DNA of 64,000 nucleotides from Nocardioides aquaticus. Its GTDB lineage: Bacteria > Actinomycetota > Actinomycetes > Propionibacteriales > Nocardioidaceae. The position numbers and the translations under genes are program-made. The stretch's first letter is position 1. Each line of letters starts with the position of its first letter. Where the stretch lies: contig NZ_CP075371.1 of assembly GCF_018459925.1 (NCBI RefSeq), positions 2,170,001 through 2,234,000 on the forward strand, given 5' to 3'. A model generated the notes under the pieces. It did not search any database. It was given only the letters and a program-made list of their open reading frames with translations, and was not told where the DNA came from. Positions 1 through 7,956 of this stretch are shown here, piece by piece.

Positions 1-123
1 GGAGGTCCAGTCGGTGTGCGCGAAGGCGAACCAGTAGACCGCAATGAACGCGACGGTGCCACCGATGGCTCCGAGGACGCCTGACCAGGTCATGCCGCCG
101 ATGGTGGCACCGGTGGCTGGCAT
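1..123 (-). CDS. Small membrane protein, partial (C-terminus outside window)
   Basis: The reading frame starts at an ATG (complement of 121-123) and runs off the left edge, giving the first 41 residues. The visible part is a glycine-rich start followed by one hydrophobic helix (VLGAIGGTVAFIAVYWFAF). No function can be assigned. It reads leftward, and the bidirectional hairpin at 138-173 separates it from the next minus-strand gene. I do not recognise the family; a small phage or plasmid membrane protein is possible. Confidence 0.6.
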   Translation of the reverse strand, partial: MPATGATIGGMTWSGVLGAIGGTVAFIAVYWFAFAHTDWTS

Positions 124-137
124 TGTCTTAGGAACGG

Positions 138-173
138 ACGAAGCCCCCACCCGGTCTCGGGTGGGGGCTTCGT
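138..173 (-). terminator. Strong bidirectional hairpin terminator
   Basis: A perfect 15-bp inverted repeat (ACGAAGCCCCCACCC and its complement) with a 6-nt loop GGTCTC lies directly after the stop codon of the minus-strand gene at 186-428. This GC-rich hairpin without a long T tract is typical of actinomycete terminators. Confidence 0.85.
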
Positions 174-185
174 GGTGTCTGGGGG

Positions 186-428
186 TCAGCTGGTCGCGGC
201 GTAGAGGGCACGCAGTGCGGGCTCGCGCTCCTCGCGGGTGCCGGCGTTCGCAATGCGCTTGCGGAGCTCGTCTGCCACGAGGGGAGCCCAGGTGGTGTCG
301 CCGCGGTAGTGCTCGGCGCACTCGATGACCGCGTCGAGGCTGAGGAACGCGAGGCACTGGCGGGCGTACTCGACGGTCATCGTCATCGGGACGGTGGTCG
401 GGGCGGTGGGGCTGGGGGCGAGGGTCAT
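186..428 (-). CDS. Hypothetical protein, 80 aa
   Basis: The chosen start is the ATG at 428-426 (MTLAPSPT), because AAGGA lies 7 nt upstream; the longer open frame to 512 has no ribosome site. The N-terminal 15 residues are Pro/Thr-rich, followed by a helical segment with two acidic/basic stretches. No family is recognised. It ends just before the hairpin at 138-173 and belongs to a run of short minus-strand genes typical of integrated elements. Confidence 0.6.
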   Translation of the reverse strand: MTLAPSPTAPTTVPMTMTVEYARQCLAFLSLDAVIECAEHYRGDTTWAPLVADELRKRIANAGTREEREPALRALYAATS

Positions 429-533
429 GGGGTGTCCTTGGGGGAGGGGTCGGCTGGCGGTGTTCCGTCTGCCTGTACCGGGGACCGTCCGGGCGGACGC
501 ACCCCCTGCCAAGTATCCGCAGGGGAGTCAGTC

Positions 534-731
534 TCAGAACCCCGGCAGACGCGCGTCCCCTCCACCCTCGAGCTCAGCCAGCTCAGCCTCGATGAGGTCC
601 CGCGCCTGCTCCAACCCGAGCACCAGGTCTTGGCCCAGCTCCCACCGCTTCAGCAGCGCCTCCTCGGTCATCGCCAGAGTCATGCGGAGCAGTCGGGTGT
701 GGTCGTTGGGGGAGTCGTCCATGACCGCCAC
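534..731 (-). CDS. Hypothetical small helical protein, 65 aa
   Basis: This GTG-start frame (MAVMDDSPND) has a weak GAGGT about 9 nt upstream; an internal ATG at 722 is the alternative start. The protein is almost entirely predicted helix and rich in Leu, Glu and Ala (EQARDLIEAELAELEGG), so a coiled coil is plausible. It lies about 30 bp downstream of the HEPN-like gene on the same strand and is probably co-transcribed with it. No function is known. Confidence 0.5.
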   Translation of the reverse strand: MAVMDDSPNDHTRLLRMTLAMTEEALLKRWELGQDLVLGLEQARDLIEAELAELEGGGDARLPGF

Positions 732-762
732 CGTGCCCGGACCTCGGCTCCCATCAGAGGCC

Positions 763-1293
763 TCAGTTCTCGTGCCACGCCTCGTCCGTCGGGACTACCG
801 CAGCCCACACCGCCGCTAGGTCCGCCTGCGCCTGGTCCGCAGCAGCCAACAACCACCCCAAGCTCTTCACCGGGAACGACTGCACCTGGTGCTTGCCCCG
901 CTTCACCGTCGACACATGCACCACCTGCTCGTCCAACCGGACCCGGTCGACGAACCCGTGCGCCAGGTCGTTCCGCAGCCGGTAGAACCGCCTCAGCACC
1001 TCAACCAGGAGCGGCCACCGACCGTCCAGGTCCCTCTCCTTGAGGAGATGGTCCAGGTGACGCAGACGGTCGTTGACCGACAGTCGCGACACCACCTCAG
1101 AGCTCAACCACAACCCTGCCGAGGCGTCCCGGGCGTGTGCGTCCGCCAAGACCTCGTCCAGGGCCATCTCGATCCTGGTGGCCCGCTCGAGGACCCGGGC
1201 CCGCATCCGGTGTGCCGTCGTGGTCGCCGGCGCCGGTCCCAGCAGCTCCTCGAGGACCGCCTCAGCGTTCGGCTCTTGGTCGTCTGTGCTCAC
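763..1293 (-). CDS. Hypothetical HEPN-like protein, 176 aa
   Basis: The protein is all-alpha and carries RNDLAHG at about residues 106-112, inside the context FYRLRNDLAHGF. R-N-x-x-A-H is the Rx4-6H signature of HEPN-domain proteins, many of which are RNases in toxin-antitoxin or defence systems. The remaining residues give no family match that I can name. The start is the GTG at 1293. The small helical protein at 534-731 follows on the same strand and could be a partner; that pairing is inference. A structural, non-toxic HEPN relative is equally possible. Confidence 0.5.
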   Translation of the reverse strand: MSTDDQEPNAEAVLEELLGPAPATTTAHRMRARVLERATRIEMALDEVLADAHARDASAGLWLSSEVVSRLSVNDRLRHLDHLLKERDLDGRWPLLVEVLRRFYRLRNDLAHGFVDRVRLDEQVVHVSTVKRGKHQVQSFPVKSLGWLLAAADQAQADLAAVWAAVVPTDEAWHEN

Positions 1294-1423
1294 GCCGGGA
1301 CCATACGGGCGCCCGGGCGCACCTAGCTGCCCTCAGCAGCCCCCGCCCGGACGGTAGGGAGCAGGAATTAGCCCCTGAAGCCCTGCCGTGCGCAACCCCG
1401 GCCACCTGCCGACACCCCGAACC

Positions 1424-1633
1424 ATGGACCGCATCGCTGCGGTCATCATCTGCGTCGCCCTGTGCACCCCGGCAGCCATCGGAGGGGCATGGGTCATCAC
1501 ACGACTCGAACGAGGCGATGACCAGGTCGGGTGCGCCGTCACCCTCGCCCCCGATGGGACACTGACCGGGTACGGGTGCCCGGGCCAGCCGACAACGCCG
1601 GCGCCCCTCCCGGTCGGGACCGTCCTCGCGTGA
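1424..1633 (+). CDS. Small single-span membrane protein, 69 aa
   Basis: The start at ATG 1424 (MDRIAAVIIC) places the hydrophobic segment of residues 3-25 at the N-terminus, as expected for a signal anchor; the frame is open upstream to 1388 but without a ribosome site. The remaining 45 residues are polar with two cysteines (C36-type positions in 'VGCAV' and 'YGCPG'). The next gene starts inside its stop codon (GTGA), so the two are translationally coupled. Function unknown. Confidence 0.55.
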   Translation: MDRIAAVIICVALCTPAAIGGAWVITRLERGDDQVGCAVTLAPDGTLTGYGCPGQPTTPAPLPVGTVLA

Positions 1634-2004
1634 TCGAGTCCAGGAAGGTCTCCGGGCGCGCGCTCATCGCCCGCCTTCACATCCTCGAGATGCGACAGCA
1701 CCGTGCCCAGCCCTGGGTGCCTCAGATGGTCGAGGTCGTCCGCCGGGACCTCCTCGGCAGCTACCACGACCACGAGCTCGACGCCGCCTACGACAACGGC
1801 ACACAGCTCCTCGACCCGCTCTCCCCGGAGGACTTGGAGTTCGTGTTCGACGAGGGGTGCCACTACTCGATGACCGGGCAGACCTCCGAGGAGCTCCTGA
1901 CAGCTGCACTGGACGACCAGGACAAGCGCCGGCAGGCAAGGTCCCTTCTCACGGTCCCGGAGCCCGGTGAGGTGGACGAAGACGAGTTCTGGACCCTGTT
2001 CTGA
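1630..2004 (+). CDS. Hypothetical protein, 124 aa, coupled to upstream gene
   Basis: GTG at 1630 overlaps the preceding stop (GTGA). The protein is soluble and acidic at its C-terminus (EPGEVDEDEFWTLF), with an Asp/Glu-rich middle (HDHELDAAYDNGTQ). No domain is recognised. Codon use (high GC3) supports this frame over the other five. It is the second gene of a short plus-strand operon running from 1424 to 2766. Confidence 0.55.
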   Translation: MIESRKVSGRALIARLHILEMRQHRAQPWVPQMVEVVRRDLLGSYHDHELDAAYDNGTQLLDPLSPEDLEFVFDEGCHYSMTGQTSEELLTAALDDQDKRRQARSLLTVPEPGEVDEDEFWTLF

Positions 2005-2053
2005 CCCCTCGGCAGGCATTGTCAGGGCCCCGGCGGAGGGCACGGTCGGCCGC

Positions 2054-2368
2054 ATGACCAACGACCAGGCGACCCTCCGTGTCAGCGTCTCGACCGACGA
2101 CGACGGGACCGTACGCTGGCACGCCCAGCTGCTCGTCGACCACGACGCGCTCGAGCTCCGACGCCCGTGGATACACGAGCCCCTTTTCATCCGGGCCGAG
2201 AACGCCCCAGAGGTCATCGCCAGCATGGTCGAGCTGACCGCGAAGCTCGGCACGATGAGCCCCGAGAACCTGCAGCTGTTCGAGAAGCTACGGATGCAGC
2301 AGCTCGCCATGCACCCGTTGGTGACTGCGAACGCCATCCTGGCCGCCGACGGGCCGGTGAGCGCATGA
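2054..2368 (+). CDS. Hypothetical protein, 104 aa
   Basis: The start is ATG 2054 (MTNDQATLRVSVSTDDDG). The N-terminal half looks like a beta-sheet domain (alternating hydrophobics, 'TVRWHAQLLVDHDALELRR') and the C-terminal half is helical. The stop overlaps the next start as ATGA. No family recognised. It is probably one operon with the flanking short genes. Confidence 0.55.
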   Translation: MTNDQATLRVSVSTDDDGTVRWHAQLLVDHDALELRRPWIHEPLFIRAENAPEVIASMVELTAKLGTMSPENLQLFEKLRMQQLAMHPLVTANAILAADGPVSA

Positions 2369-2766
2369 TCGTGCTGCTGCACGGTGACGGGCAGGGGTCC
2401 GGCCTCCTAGTGTGCGGAGAACCGTGCTCGGAGTCCGTCGTGGCACTCCTGGGCCCCGACTTGGTCCTCGATGTGCACCCGGGGACACCGGAGCCGTGGC
2501 GGGACTGCTCGCACTGTGCGTGGTGCGGCACCAGGACCAGCAAGCCGGCTGGTGGGGCGTGCATCTTCCACGGCCCAGAGTGCCCGGACCGCATCCTGCA
2601 GCACACGGTGGCTGCGGCGGTGGTCGCGCTGCAGGCGGGACGGACGGTGGCGACAGACGCGGGGTGGCGTGCCCTGGGGCGGGTCCTGTGGGCCTCGGAG
2701 CAGAGGAACGGGCACGTGGATGCGGTGTGGTGTGTGGAGATGCTGAGGGGCGCCCGGGAGGACTGA
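2365..2766 (+). CDS. Hypothetical Cys-rich protein, possible zinc-binding, 133 aa
   Basis: ATG 2365 overlaps the upstream stop. Around residues 49-74 there is a cluster of Cys/His (C-x2-C-x2-C, then C-x2-H and C), visible as CSHCAWCG and CIFHGPEC, which could bind a metal. The C-terminal part is helical. I cannot name a family; this type of short Cys-cluster protein is common in actinophages. The gene is followed by a strong hairpin at 2774-2812. Confidence 0.5.
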   Translation: MIVLLHGDGQGSGLLVCGEPCSESVVALLGPDLVLDVHPGTPEPWRDCSHCAWCGTRTSKPAGGACIFHGPECPDRILQHTVAAAVVALQAGRTVATDAGWRALGRVLWASEQRNGHVDAVWCVEMLRGARED

Positions 2767-2773
2767 GCACAAC

Positions 2774-2812
2774 GACGAGGACCCCCGTCCGGTGTGGGCG
2801 GGGGTCCTCGTC
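2774..2812 (+). terminator. Hairpin terminator after the 1424-2766 operon
   Basis: GACGAGGACCCCCG at 2774-2787 pairs with its exact complement at 2799-2812 around an 11-nt loop that can extend the stem. It begins 7 bases after the stop of the last gene. Confidence 0.85.
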
Positions 2813-3081
2813 AGGGGTACTTACGAAACCACGTCGGCCCAGGTCAGGGGTCCGTCATCTCGAATTGCCGGGGGCCAATCACACCGTTTTAGCGAACTGA
2901 CCCACACTTTGCTCGACCCGTTGAGCCCCTCGAGCCGCTGAACGGCTTGGCGCAAGAGGGTCGAGCGCACGGCGTGGCCCCCCGTCGCGCCAGCGCGACC
3001 AGCCAGACTGGTCGCGTGAACTTCTTCTCGGGTGGCCCTTCACCCTGGAGCTTTCCCGACGGAGCACCTGAACCTGGCCCG

Positions 3082-4047
3082 GTGAAGGTCACCACCCGCA
3101 CCCTGAGTACCGCCATCGAGGAGGTCCTCATCGGCACCTTCACCCGCGCCGACCTCGAACTTGTCCTTTCCGAGGAACTGGACCTCACCTGGCGCATAGA
3201 CGCCCACACCCCCGCCGAGGCGGACACGAAGCGCGCCCTCATCAGCGGCTACATCGACTCCTGGGCAGTGCCGCAACTCATCGCGTTCGCGCGCCGCCTC
3301 GACGCCGACGTCGAGATCGCCGAGACCTACATCGCAGACCTCCGTCGCTACATCGACGCCTACGACCGGGGCGGAGGGGTCACGGGGCCCTCCAAGAATC
3401 TGATCTTCGCCGCGAACGGCCCCAAGCCCGACATCGTCTTGCGTGACGCCGTCAGCAACGACATCGAGATCGTCGCGAACGGCGAGCACTGCCTGGTCTA
3501 CGACCGCCCCTTCCCACCTGAAGGGCTGAGGTTTTCCCACCTCATCGCGTGGTGGCGCGAACGCGAGGCCTTGCCCGGGGGTCTGTTCGATGACCGTGCG
3601 GTAGGTCATCAGCTCCATCGTCGCTTCGCGGCCTCGCTCGACAGCGAGGCCGAACGAGTGGTGTTTGAGGCCTACGCGAAGCGGTACAGGACCTCATACG
3701 ACATCCCGGCGCTCGTCCCGCAGGTGTACCTGCACTACGACCCCTACGACCAACGGACCCGTCGAAAGTTGTCCAGCGGCACCGTGTTGGGTCGTCAGCG
3801 GATGGACTTCCTGCTGCTGTTCAGTGACCGCCAGCGAGTGGTCATCGAGGTAGACGGCAAGCAGCACTACGCCGAGGGCGACCGGGCAAGCCCTGCGCTG
3901 TACTCCGCGATGGTCGCCGAGGACAGGCGGCTTCGACTGAGCGGCTACGAGGTCTACCGGTTCGGCGGATACGAACTGACTCAGAGCCCCGACACCGAAC
4001 CCATGCTCGGAGACTTCTTCGATCGGCTCGCAGCCCGGATGAAGTAG
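3082..4047 (+). CDS. AbiJ-like N-terminal domain fused to PD-(D/E)XK (DUF559-like) nuclease; probable phage defence protein
   Basis: The N-terminal ~155 residues resemble the AbiJ N-terminal domain 3 of abortive-infection proteins, including a NLIFAANGPKPDIVLRD segment followed by NDIEIV and CLVYDRP. The C-terminal ~90 residues carry a restriction-fold core: D in RMDFLLLF, then E-x-D-G-K-Q-H-Y, as in DUF559/Vsr-like nucleases. Such fusions act as self-contained abortive-infection systems. That role is from the family and not shown here. The start is uncertain: GTG 3082 begins right at the conserved domain, GTG 3016 adds 22 residues. The gene stands alone between two hairpins, as expected of a defence cargo gene in an integrated element. 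Confidence 0.75.
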   Translation: MKVTTRTLSTAIEEVLIGTFTRADLELVLSEELDLTWRIDAHTPAEADTKRALISGYIDSWAVPQLIAFARRLDADVEIAETYIADLRRYIDAYDRGGGVTGPSKNLIFAANGPKPDIVLRDAVSNDIEIVANGEHCLVYDRPFPPEGLRFSHLIAWWREREALPGGLFDDRAVGHQLHRRFAASLDSEAERVVFEAYAKRYRTSYDIPALVPQVYLHYDPYDQRTRRKLSSGTVLGRQRMDFLLLFSDRQRVVIEVDGKQHYAEGDRASPALYSAMVAEDRRLRLSGYEVYRFGGYELTQSPDTEPMLGDFFDRLAARMK

Positions 4048-4050
4048 GCC

Positions 4051-4071
4051 AGAGTCTGGCCAACAGACTCT
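4051..4071 (+). terminator. Short hairpin after the nuclease gene
   Basis: AGAGTCTG and CAGACTCT form an 8-bp stem with a 5-nt loop, starting 3 bases after the stop at 4047. No T tract follows. Confidence 0.65.
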
Positions 4072-4341
4072 GTCCTAGCTCGACGCTCTCGTCTCTTTCT
4101 GGGACGGCTGGGCCCGGGACGGGCCACTGGCTCCCTCCGACCCGCGCCGCGGCCGGTCCGGTGTCAACGAGTTCTGCGAGCACCTAGGGATCGACTTCAG
4201 CAGCCCAACCCCACCGCAGCCCTGCTCGTCCTCGTGGCGGCCGTGCTGGCCACCTGGCGACTGGTCGCGAACCACAGCAGCAAGTCGTAGGCGTCCACCG
4301 CGCTCCTCAGGTTGCGCCAGCCGGTCAGGCCGCGACCGCTG
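4072..4341. other. Intergenic stretch without a supported gene
   Basis: About 270 bp between the nuclease terminator and the lipoprotein stop. Short open frames exist, one ending near 4290 with a hydrophobic run (ALLVLVAAVLATW), but none has a start codon with a ribosome site. It may be a decayed gene end. Confidence 0.4.
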
Positions 4342-4866
4342 TCAGCAAGGGCGCCAGGTCGTCCCTCCCGGCGCATAACACCGTGGTCCGGTGTAGTTGG
4401 AGTAGTCCGGCGCAGGGTCCGGCGCAGGGTCCGGCGCAGGGTCCGGCGCGGGTGCGGGCGTGCGGGGGGCCAGATCAGGGCGAGGAGCAGGCGTTCGCGG
4501 GAGGACGTGGGCGATGAATCTTCCCGACCATGTCGCCGCACGCCACCGGCGGTCGTCGTCTCCGAAGTCCAGATCTTCGACGTTGCCGTCCTCGCACTCA
4601 ACCTTCACCGGCTGACCGTCGACCTCGATGGTCAGGTCCCGTTCGCTGGAGCACACGATCAGGGTCCGGTCGTCACATTGGTCCACCACCGTCGTGGCCC
4701 GCATTGCGATGGCGGCCTCTCGCTCGATGCAGTCCGTCACGCGGGCAAGCCCCTGGCGCGCGGGCTCGGTCGCGCGCGACGGGCCGGTCTCCGGGTCCGA
4801 CGTCTGCAGCAGAGAGCACCCGCCGAAGATGAGCGCAATGACGAGGAGAGTCGGCGAGATTCTCAT
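4342..4866 (-). CDS. Putative lipoprotein with Pro-Ala-Pro-Asp repeats, 174 aa
   Basis: The N-terminus is a lipoprotein signal (MRISPTLLVIALIFGGC): one positive charge, a hydrophobic core and a lipobox FGGC with the acylated Cys at 17. The mature part has six further Cys residues and ends in four PAPD-type repeats before a short aromatic tail (TGPRCYAPGGTTWRPC). The repeats come from a 12-bp DNA repeat and probably form an extended spacer. It is predicted on the outer face of the membrane. No enzymatic domain is visible. Confidence 0.7.
   Translation of the reverse strand: MRISPTLLVIALIFGGCSLLQTSDPETGPSRATEPARQGLARVTDCIEREAAIAMRATTVVDQCDDRTLIVCSSERDLTIEVDGQPVKVECEDGNVEDLDFGDDDRRWRAATWSGRFIAHVLPRTPAPRPDLAPRTPAPAPDPAPDPAPDPAPDYSNYTGPRCYAPGGTTWRPC
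4407..4442 (-). repeat. 12-bp tandem repeat inside the lipoprotein gene
   Basis: Three exact copies of CCGGCGCAGGGT plus a degenerate fourth copy to 4454. Each encodes DPAP on the minus strand, so copy number can change without shifting the frame. Confidence 0.85.
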
Positions 4867-5129
4867 GTGGAAGGAGAACCGGTCTTCAGCATTGCCGAAG
4901 CGTATCGACTCGCATCAGGTCGCAGGGCTAGCAAGTCGAGACCACGTCGTCAGCACCGACGAAGGCCTCGATAGCGACGAAGTGGAGGAGTGCGAGATGC
5001 CCTTCGTCACCCTCACCTTGCCTCGCTCCCCACCGATGCCCTCGCCGCCGCCGACCTGGCGGGGTCTAGCCGCGGTCGCGGCGGCGCCCAGCTGCAACGA
5101 CCAGGCCGACCTCCCCGGGCGCTACTGCT

Positions 5130-5693
5130 TCAGGGGTAGTAGAACCGGCCCATGTGGACCCTGTCCCCGGAGTAGGCGGGCGCATCGCTGCGGAAGGTTC
5201 CGGTGACGGTGCTGGCATCCATGTGCCACCCGTCCCAGGGCATGCACCGAAGCGGAACGGTGATGCTCAGGATGTCTTTGGCAGGCTTTCGCGTCACCGC
5301 GCCCAGCTCGCACCACTCGTCGGCGCGGGTGTCGTAGGCGTACGCATCACTCCGAGGCTTCTGGGTGAACCCGACCCCCGCGGACTGGTTGATCTTCTCG
5401 TTCTGCGGGTGAGAGTCGAAGAAGACCATCTGGTCCCACCGGGTGCTCTTGGCAGCCACCCGCTTGAACTTCACCGACACCCGGTAAGTGTTCTGGTCCA
5501 CTTCACTCACCCAGGCCCGGCGGATGTCGACGCTCTTCCTGTCCCTGTCGCTGAGACCGTCGGGCGTGTAGATGCGCACGTCACCGGCGGGGTCCTGAGC
5601 ATCAAGCAGTGCCTCCGCGGCCTGGGCGGGGTGCGGGACGCACAGCCCAAGGATCGACAGGCAGATCGCTGCGGCAAGGCGAACGGACTTCAT
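5130..5693 (-). CDS. Secreted hypothetical protein, 187 aa
   Basis: The ATG at 5693 (MKSVRLAAAICLSILG) is preferred over the one at 5705, because GGAG sits 6 nt upstream of it. A Sec signal peptide ends at about AQA-AEA. The mature part looks beta-rich with two Cys far apart (WCELG, LRCMP), probably a disulfide-stapled sandwich. I recognise no catalytic motif. It is one of several exported products in this element, so surface or environmental interaction is plausible. Confidence 0.7.
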   Translation of the reverse strand: MKSVRLAAAICLSILGLCVPHPAQAAEALLDAQDPAGDVRIYTPDGLSDRDRKSVDIRRAWVSEVDQNTYRVSVKFKRVAAKSTRWDQMVFFDSHPQNEKINQSAGVGFTQKPRSDAYAYDTRADEWCELGAVTRKPAKDILSITVPLRCMPWDGWHMDASTVTGTFRSDAPAYSGDRVHMGRFYYP

Positions 5694-5899
5694 TCTCAAC
5701 TCCATGTGACTGCTGAACGGGCCTACCAGGCGACGCAGGCTGCGGGACTCCGATCATCTCCCGAATCGAGCTGGCCCTCCCCCGTTGTTGCCCCTTTCAG
5801 GACACGGGTTCCGAATGCGGGCCGGGGTGCGAACCAGCCCGGATGAGAGCTCAGGCTGCGCCGCCCCGCTTCGCAGGGCTCACACCGGCCGCTGTTGGG

Positions 5900-6358
5900 T
5901 CATGGGCGGCGGGCGACCCAACTACCTCCGAGCCGACGCGCTGCCCACTGGGCGGCCTCCCGGTGCTTGGCGTTGGCCGCTCCACGGGTGTCGTACCGGG
6001 TGCGCAGCGGCAGGACGAAGACTGTTCGGCGCTGTGCGTACCAGCTGCCCGACAGCGCACGACGGACCTTGCCGGGCTTGCCTGCGGGCACGTGGATGAC
6101 TCCGACGTACCGCTTCCCGTGCCCGTCCGGGATCTTGGTGATCTCTGCCCGCCGGCGCCCGTTGTACCCGCCGTCCTCGAGCGTGGTGGCGAGCCACGCG
6201 CCGTGACCGCGGCCGTCGAGCTGGTTCGCTACAGCCGTGGTGCGGTCGTCGCAGTACGGCTCACACCCCGGCGCTGCTGCTGCCGGACCGACGACGGCCA
6301 GCGACGCCCCAACCATCAACAAGAGGAGCGCAAGCAGGGCTGAGCGGCGTCTGTTCAC
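5900..6358 (-). CDS. Secreted hypothetical protein, 152 aa
   Basis: The GTG at 6358 begins VNRRRSALLALLLLMVGASL, a classic Sec signal with cleavage near AAA-APG. The mature chain starts with a CEPYC pair and is basic (GGYNGRRRAEITKI, RYVGVIHVPAGK). No domain is recognised; the charge would suit binding to cell wall or nucleic acid. It shares strand and orientation with the secreted protein at 5130-5693, about 200 bp upstream of it. Confidence 0.65.
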   Translation of the reverse strand: MNRRRSALLALLLLMVGASLAVVGPAAAAPGCEPYCDDRTTAVANQLDGRGHGAWLATTLEDGGYNGRRRAEITKIPDGHGKRYVGVIHVPAGKPGKVRRALSGSWYAQRRTVFVLPLRTRYDTRGAANAKHREAAQWAARRLGGSWVARRP

Positions 6359-6609
6359 CCGGGCACGGTACGGCTCATCTCGGTCCAAGTCCTGCCACGG
6401 TTGGCGGCGGTGCCAAGTTTGCGCCCAGAAAGCCGACAGTGCGCACAGGCCCCGTAGCGCTGCGTGCCTCTGCCCGACGTCAACGCCCCCGGCGCGCCGA
6501 GGATGCGTCGGATCGGCGGCGAAACAGACCGCCTTTCGCAAATCACCAAGAACCAGCGACTGTCGGCGCGGGCACATAGCCTCCACCGGTCACCACAACC
6601 GGAGGTTCC

Positions 6610-7314
6610 ATGCGCATCCGCTTCGTCCCCATGTTCATCGCCCTGGCCGTCGCCCTTACCGGCCTGCTGGGGTTCACCACCGCAACCGCTCAGGCTGCCG
6701 ACAAGGACTGCGGCGACTTCGCCACGCAGAAGGCAGCCCAGACGTTCTACATCAACCACGGTGGTCCCCAGAGTGACCCGCACGGCCTTGACGCCGAGGG
6801 CGACGGGGTGGCCTGCGAGGGCAACCCCTGCCCCTGCTCCACCGACCAGGGTGGGGGCGGCGGTGGCGGCGACAACGGCGGCGGCGGCAACCCCGAGCCC
6901 AAGCCCAAGCGAGCAGCGGCCAAGATCATTCGCGTCGTCGACGGCGACACCGCGAAGGTGAAGTACATCGGCGGCGGCAAGGCGACCGTCCGGTTCCTCG
7001 GCATCGACACCCCCGAGGTGTTCGGCGGCGAGGAGTGCGGTGGACCTGAGGCCTCGGAAGCTCTGAAGAACCGCCTCCCGCGCGGCACCCGCGTCGTGCT
7101 GATCTCGGACACCAGCCAGGACCTGAAGGACCGCTACGGCCGCCAGCTGCGCTACGTGGAGAAGAAGGGCACGGACGTTGGCCGCGCGATGATTTTCGAC
7201 GGCAAGGGCGAGGTCTACGTCTACCAGGGCAACCCGTTCAACCGGGTCAAGGCCTACCGCAAGGCCCAGGACAGCGCGAAGGACGCCGACCGCGGCATCT
7301 GGGGCGCCTGTTGA
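6610..7314 (+). CDS. Secreted thermonuclease (SNase-like) with N-terminal excalibur domain
   Basis: A signal peptide (residues 1-29, cleaved after AQA) precedes an excalibur calcium-binding domain at 33-70 with its D-x-D-G-x-x-C-E motif (DAEGDGVACE). A Gly-rich linker (80-100) leads to a staphylococcal-nuclease fold at 105-234. The catalytic trio of the SNase family is conserved: Arg128 and Glu136 in RFLGIDTPE, and Arg178 in DRYGR; the Ca-binding Asp of VVDGDT is present too. It should be an exported Ca-dependent DNA/RNA nuclease. ATG 6610 follows GGAGGT. A terminator lies 46 bp after its stop. Confidence 0.9.
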   Translation: MRIRFVPMFIALAVALTGLLGFTTATAQAADKDCGDFATQKAAQTFYINHGGPQSDPHGLDAEGDGVACEGNPCPCSTDQGGGGGGGDNGGGGNPEPKPKRAAAKIIRVVDGDTAKVKYIGGGKATVRFLGIDTPEVFGGEECGGPEASEALKNRLPRGTRVVLISDTSQDLKDRYGRQLRYVEKKGTDVGRAMIFDGKGEVYVYQGNPFNRVKAYRKAQDSAKDADRGIWGAC

Positions 7315-7360
7315 CACCTCACTCCGGCCTTTGAGCAGGGCCGCTGACTAGGAACGCCTC

Positions 7361-7392
7361 GAAGGGCCCCCGGGACACCCCGTGGGCCCTTC
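7361..7392 (+). terminator. Hairpin terminator after the thermonuclease gene
   Basis: GAAGGGCCC at 7361-7369 pairs exactly with GGGCCCTTC at 7384-7392; the loop is 14 nt and can pair further. Confidence 0.8.
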
Positions 7393-7536
7393 TGCATGCC
7401 ACCCGCCACGACATCGCCGCGGCGTTCGACCTTGGCTACTGCACCGTGCTGGGCGCCCATGACCAGGCCGGCGCCCCCGCGCTCCCGCGCCACCGAGACG
7501 GACTGGGGCTCAGCCTCGGTAGACCGACGTTGGGTC

Positions 7537-7818
7537 CTACCGGTCTTGGTTTCGATCTCGCCTTCTGCGCCCCGGCCGAACACCGAACCTCCAGCAGAAT
7601 GCGGCTGCTGCGGCGGTTGTCAGAACCGCTACGCCCACTACCTGCGCCACTACGGGGATGGTTGCGTTCCCAGACACCACAGCCGCCAGGGCTCCCGCCG
7701 GGAGAGCCCACACGAAGACCCACCAGAACGGGACGAGGGCCGGCCGTTTCGGCGCCGAACCGCTGAGACGGGTGTCAACGACACGGTCGGCGTGGAACAG
7801 CGCCAGCCCAGTGACCGC
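7537..7818 (-). pseudogene. Possible decayed membrane-protein gene
   Basis: The minus-strand frame is open between stops at 7819-7821 and 7537-7539 and encodes two hydrophobic helices (FWWVFVWALPAGALAAVV and VVAQVVGVAVLTTAAAAAFCW) separated by a short turn, then a basic tail. There is no ATG or GTG before the first helix, so either a rare start is used or the 5' end has been lost. The rest of 7393-7956 contains nothing else I can support. Confidence 0.3.
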
Positions 7819-7956
7819 CTACGCGACCGGCATCAGCACGGCATCCCAGGCGGACACGGTGCAGATGGTAGGTACAGCCCTAGCAAGTCTCAGCCGGGGT
7901 GGATGCCTCCCTGAAGATGCTAGGCCGCAAGGGGCCACGTACCTACGCTTCATCCT

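Noticed and set aside
3040..3618. Minus-strand open frame of 192 codons
   Set aside because: Val/Gly/Asp-rich shadow of the AbiJ-like gene with no start context.
4407..4454. Regular repeats that might be a CRISPR array
   Set aside because: 12-bp units without spacers, in frame with a lipoprotein and encoding PAPD repeats.
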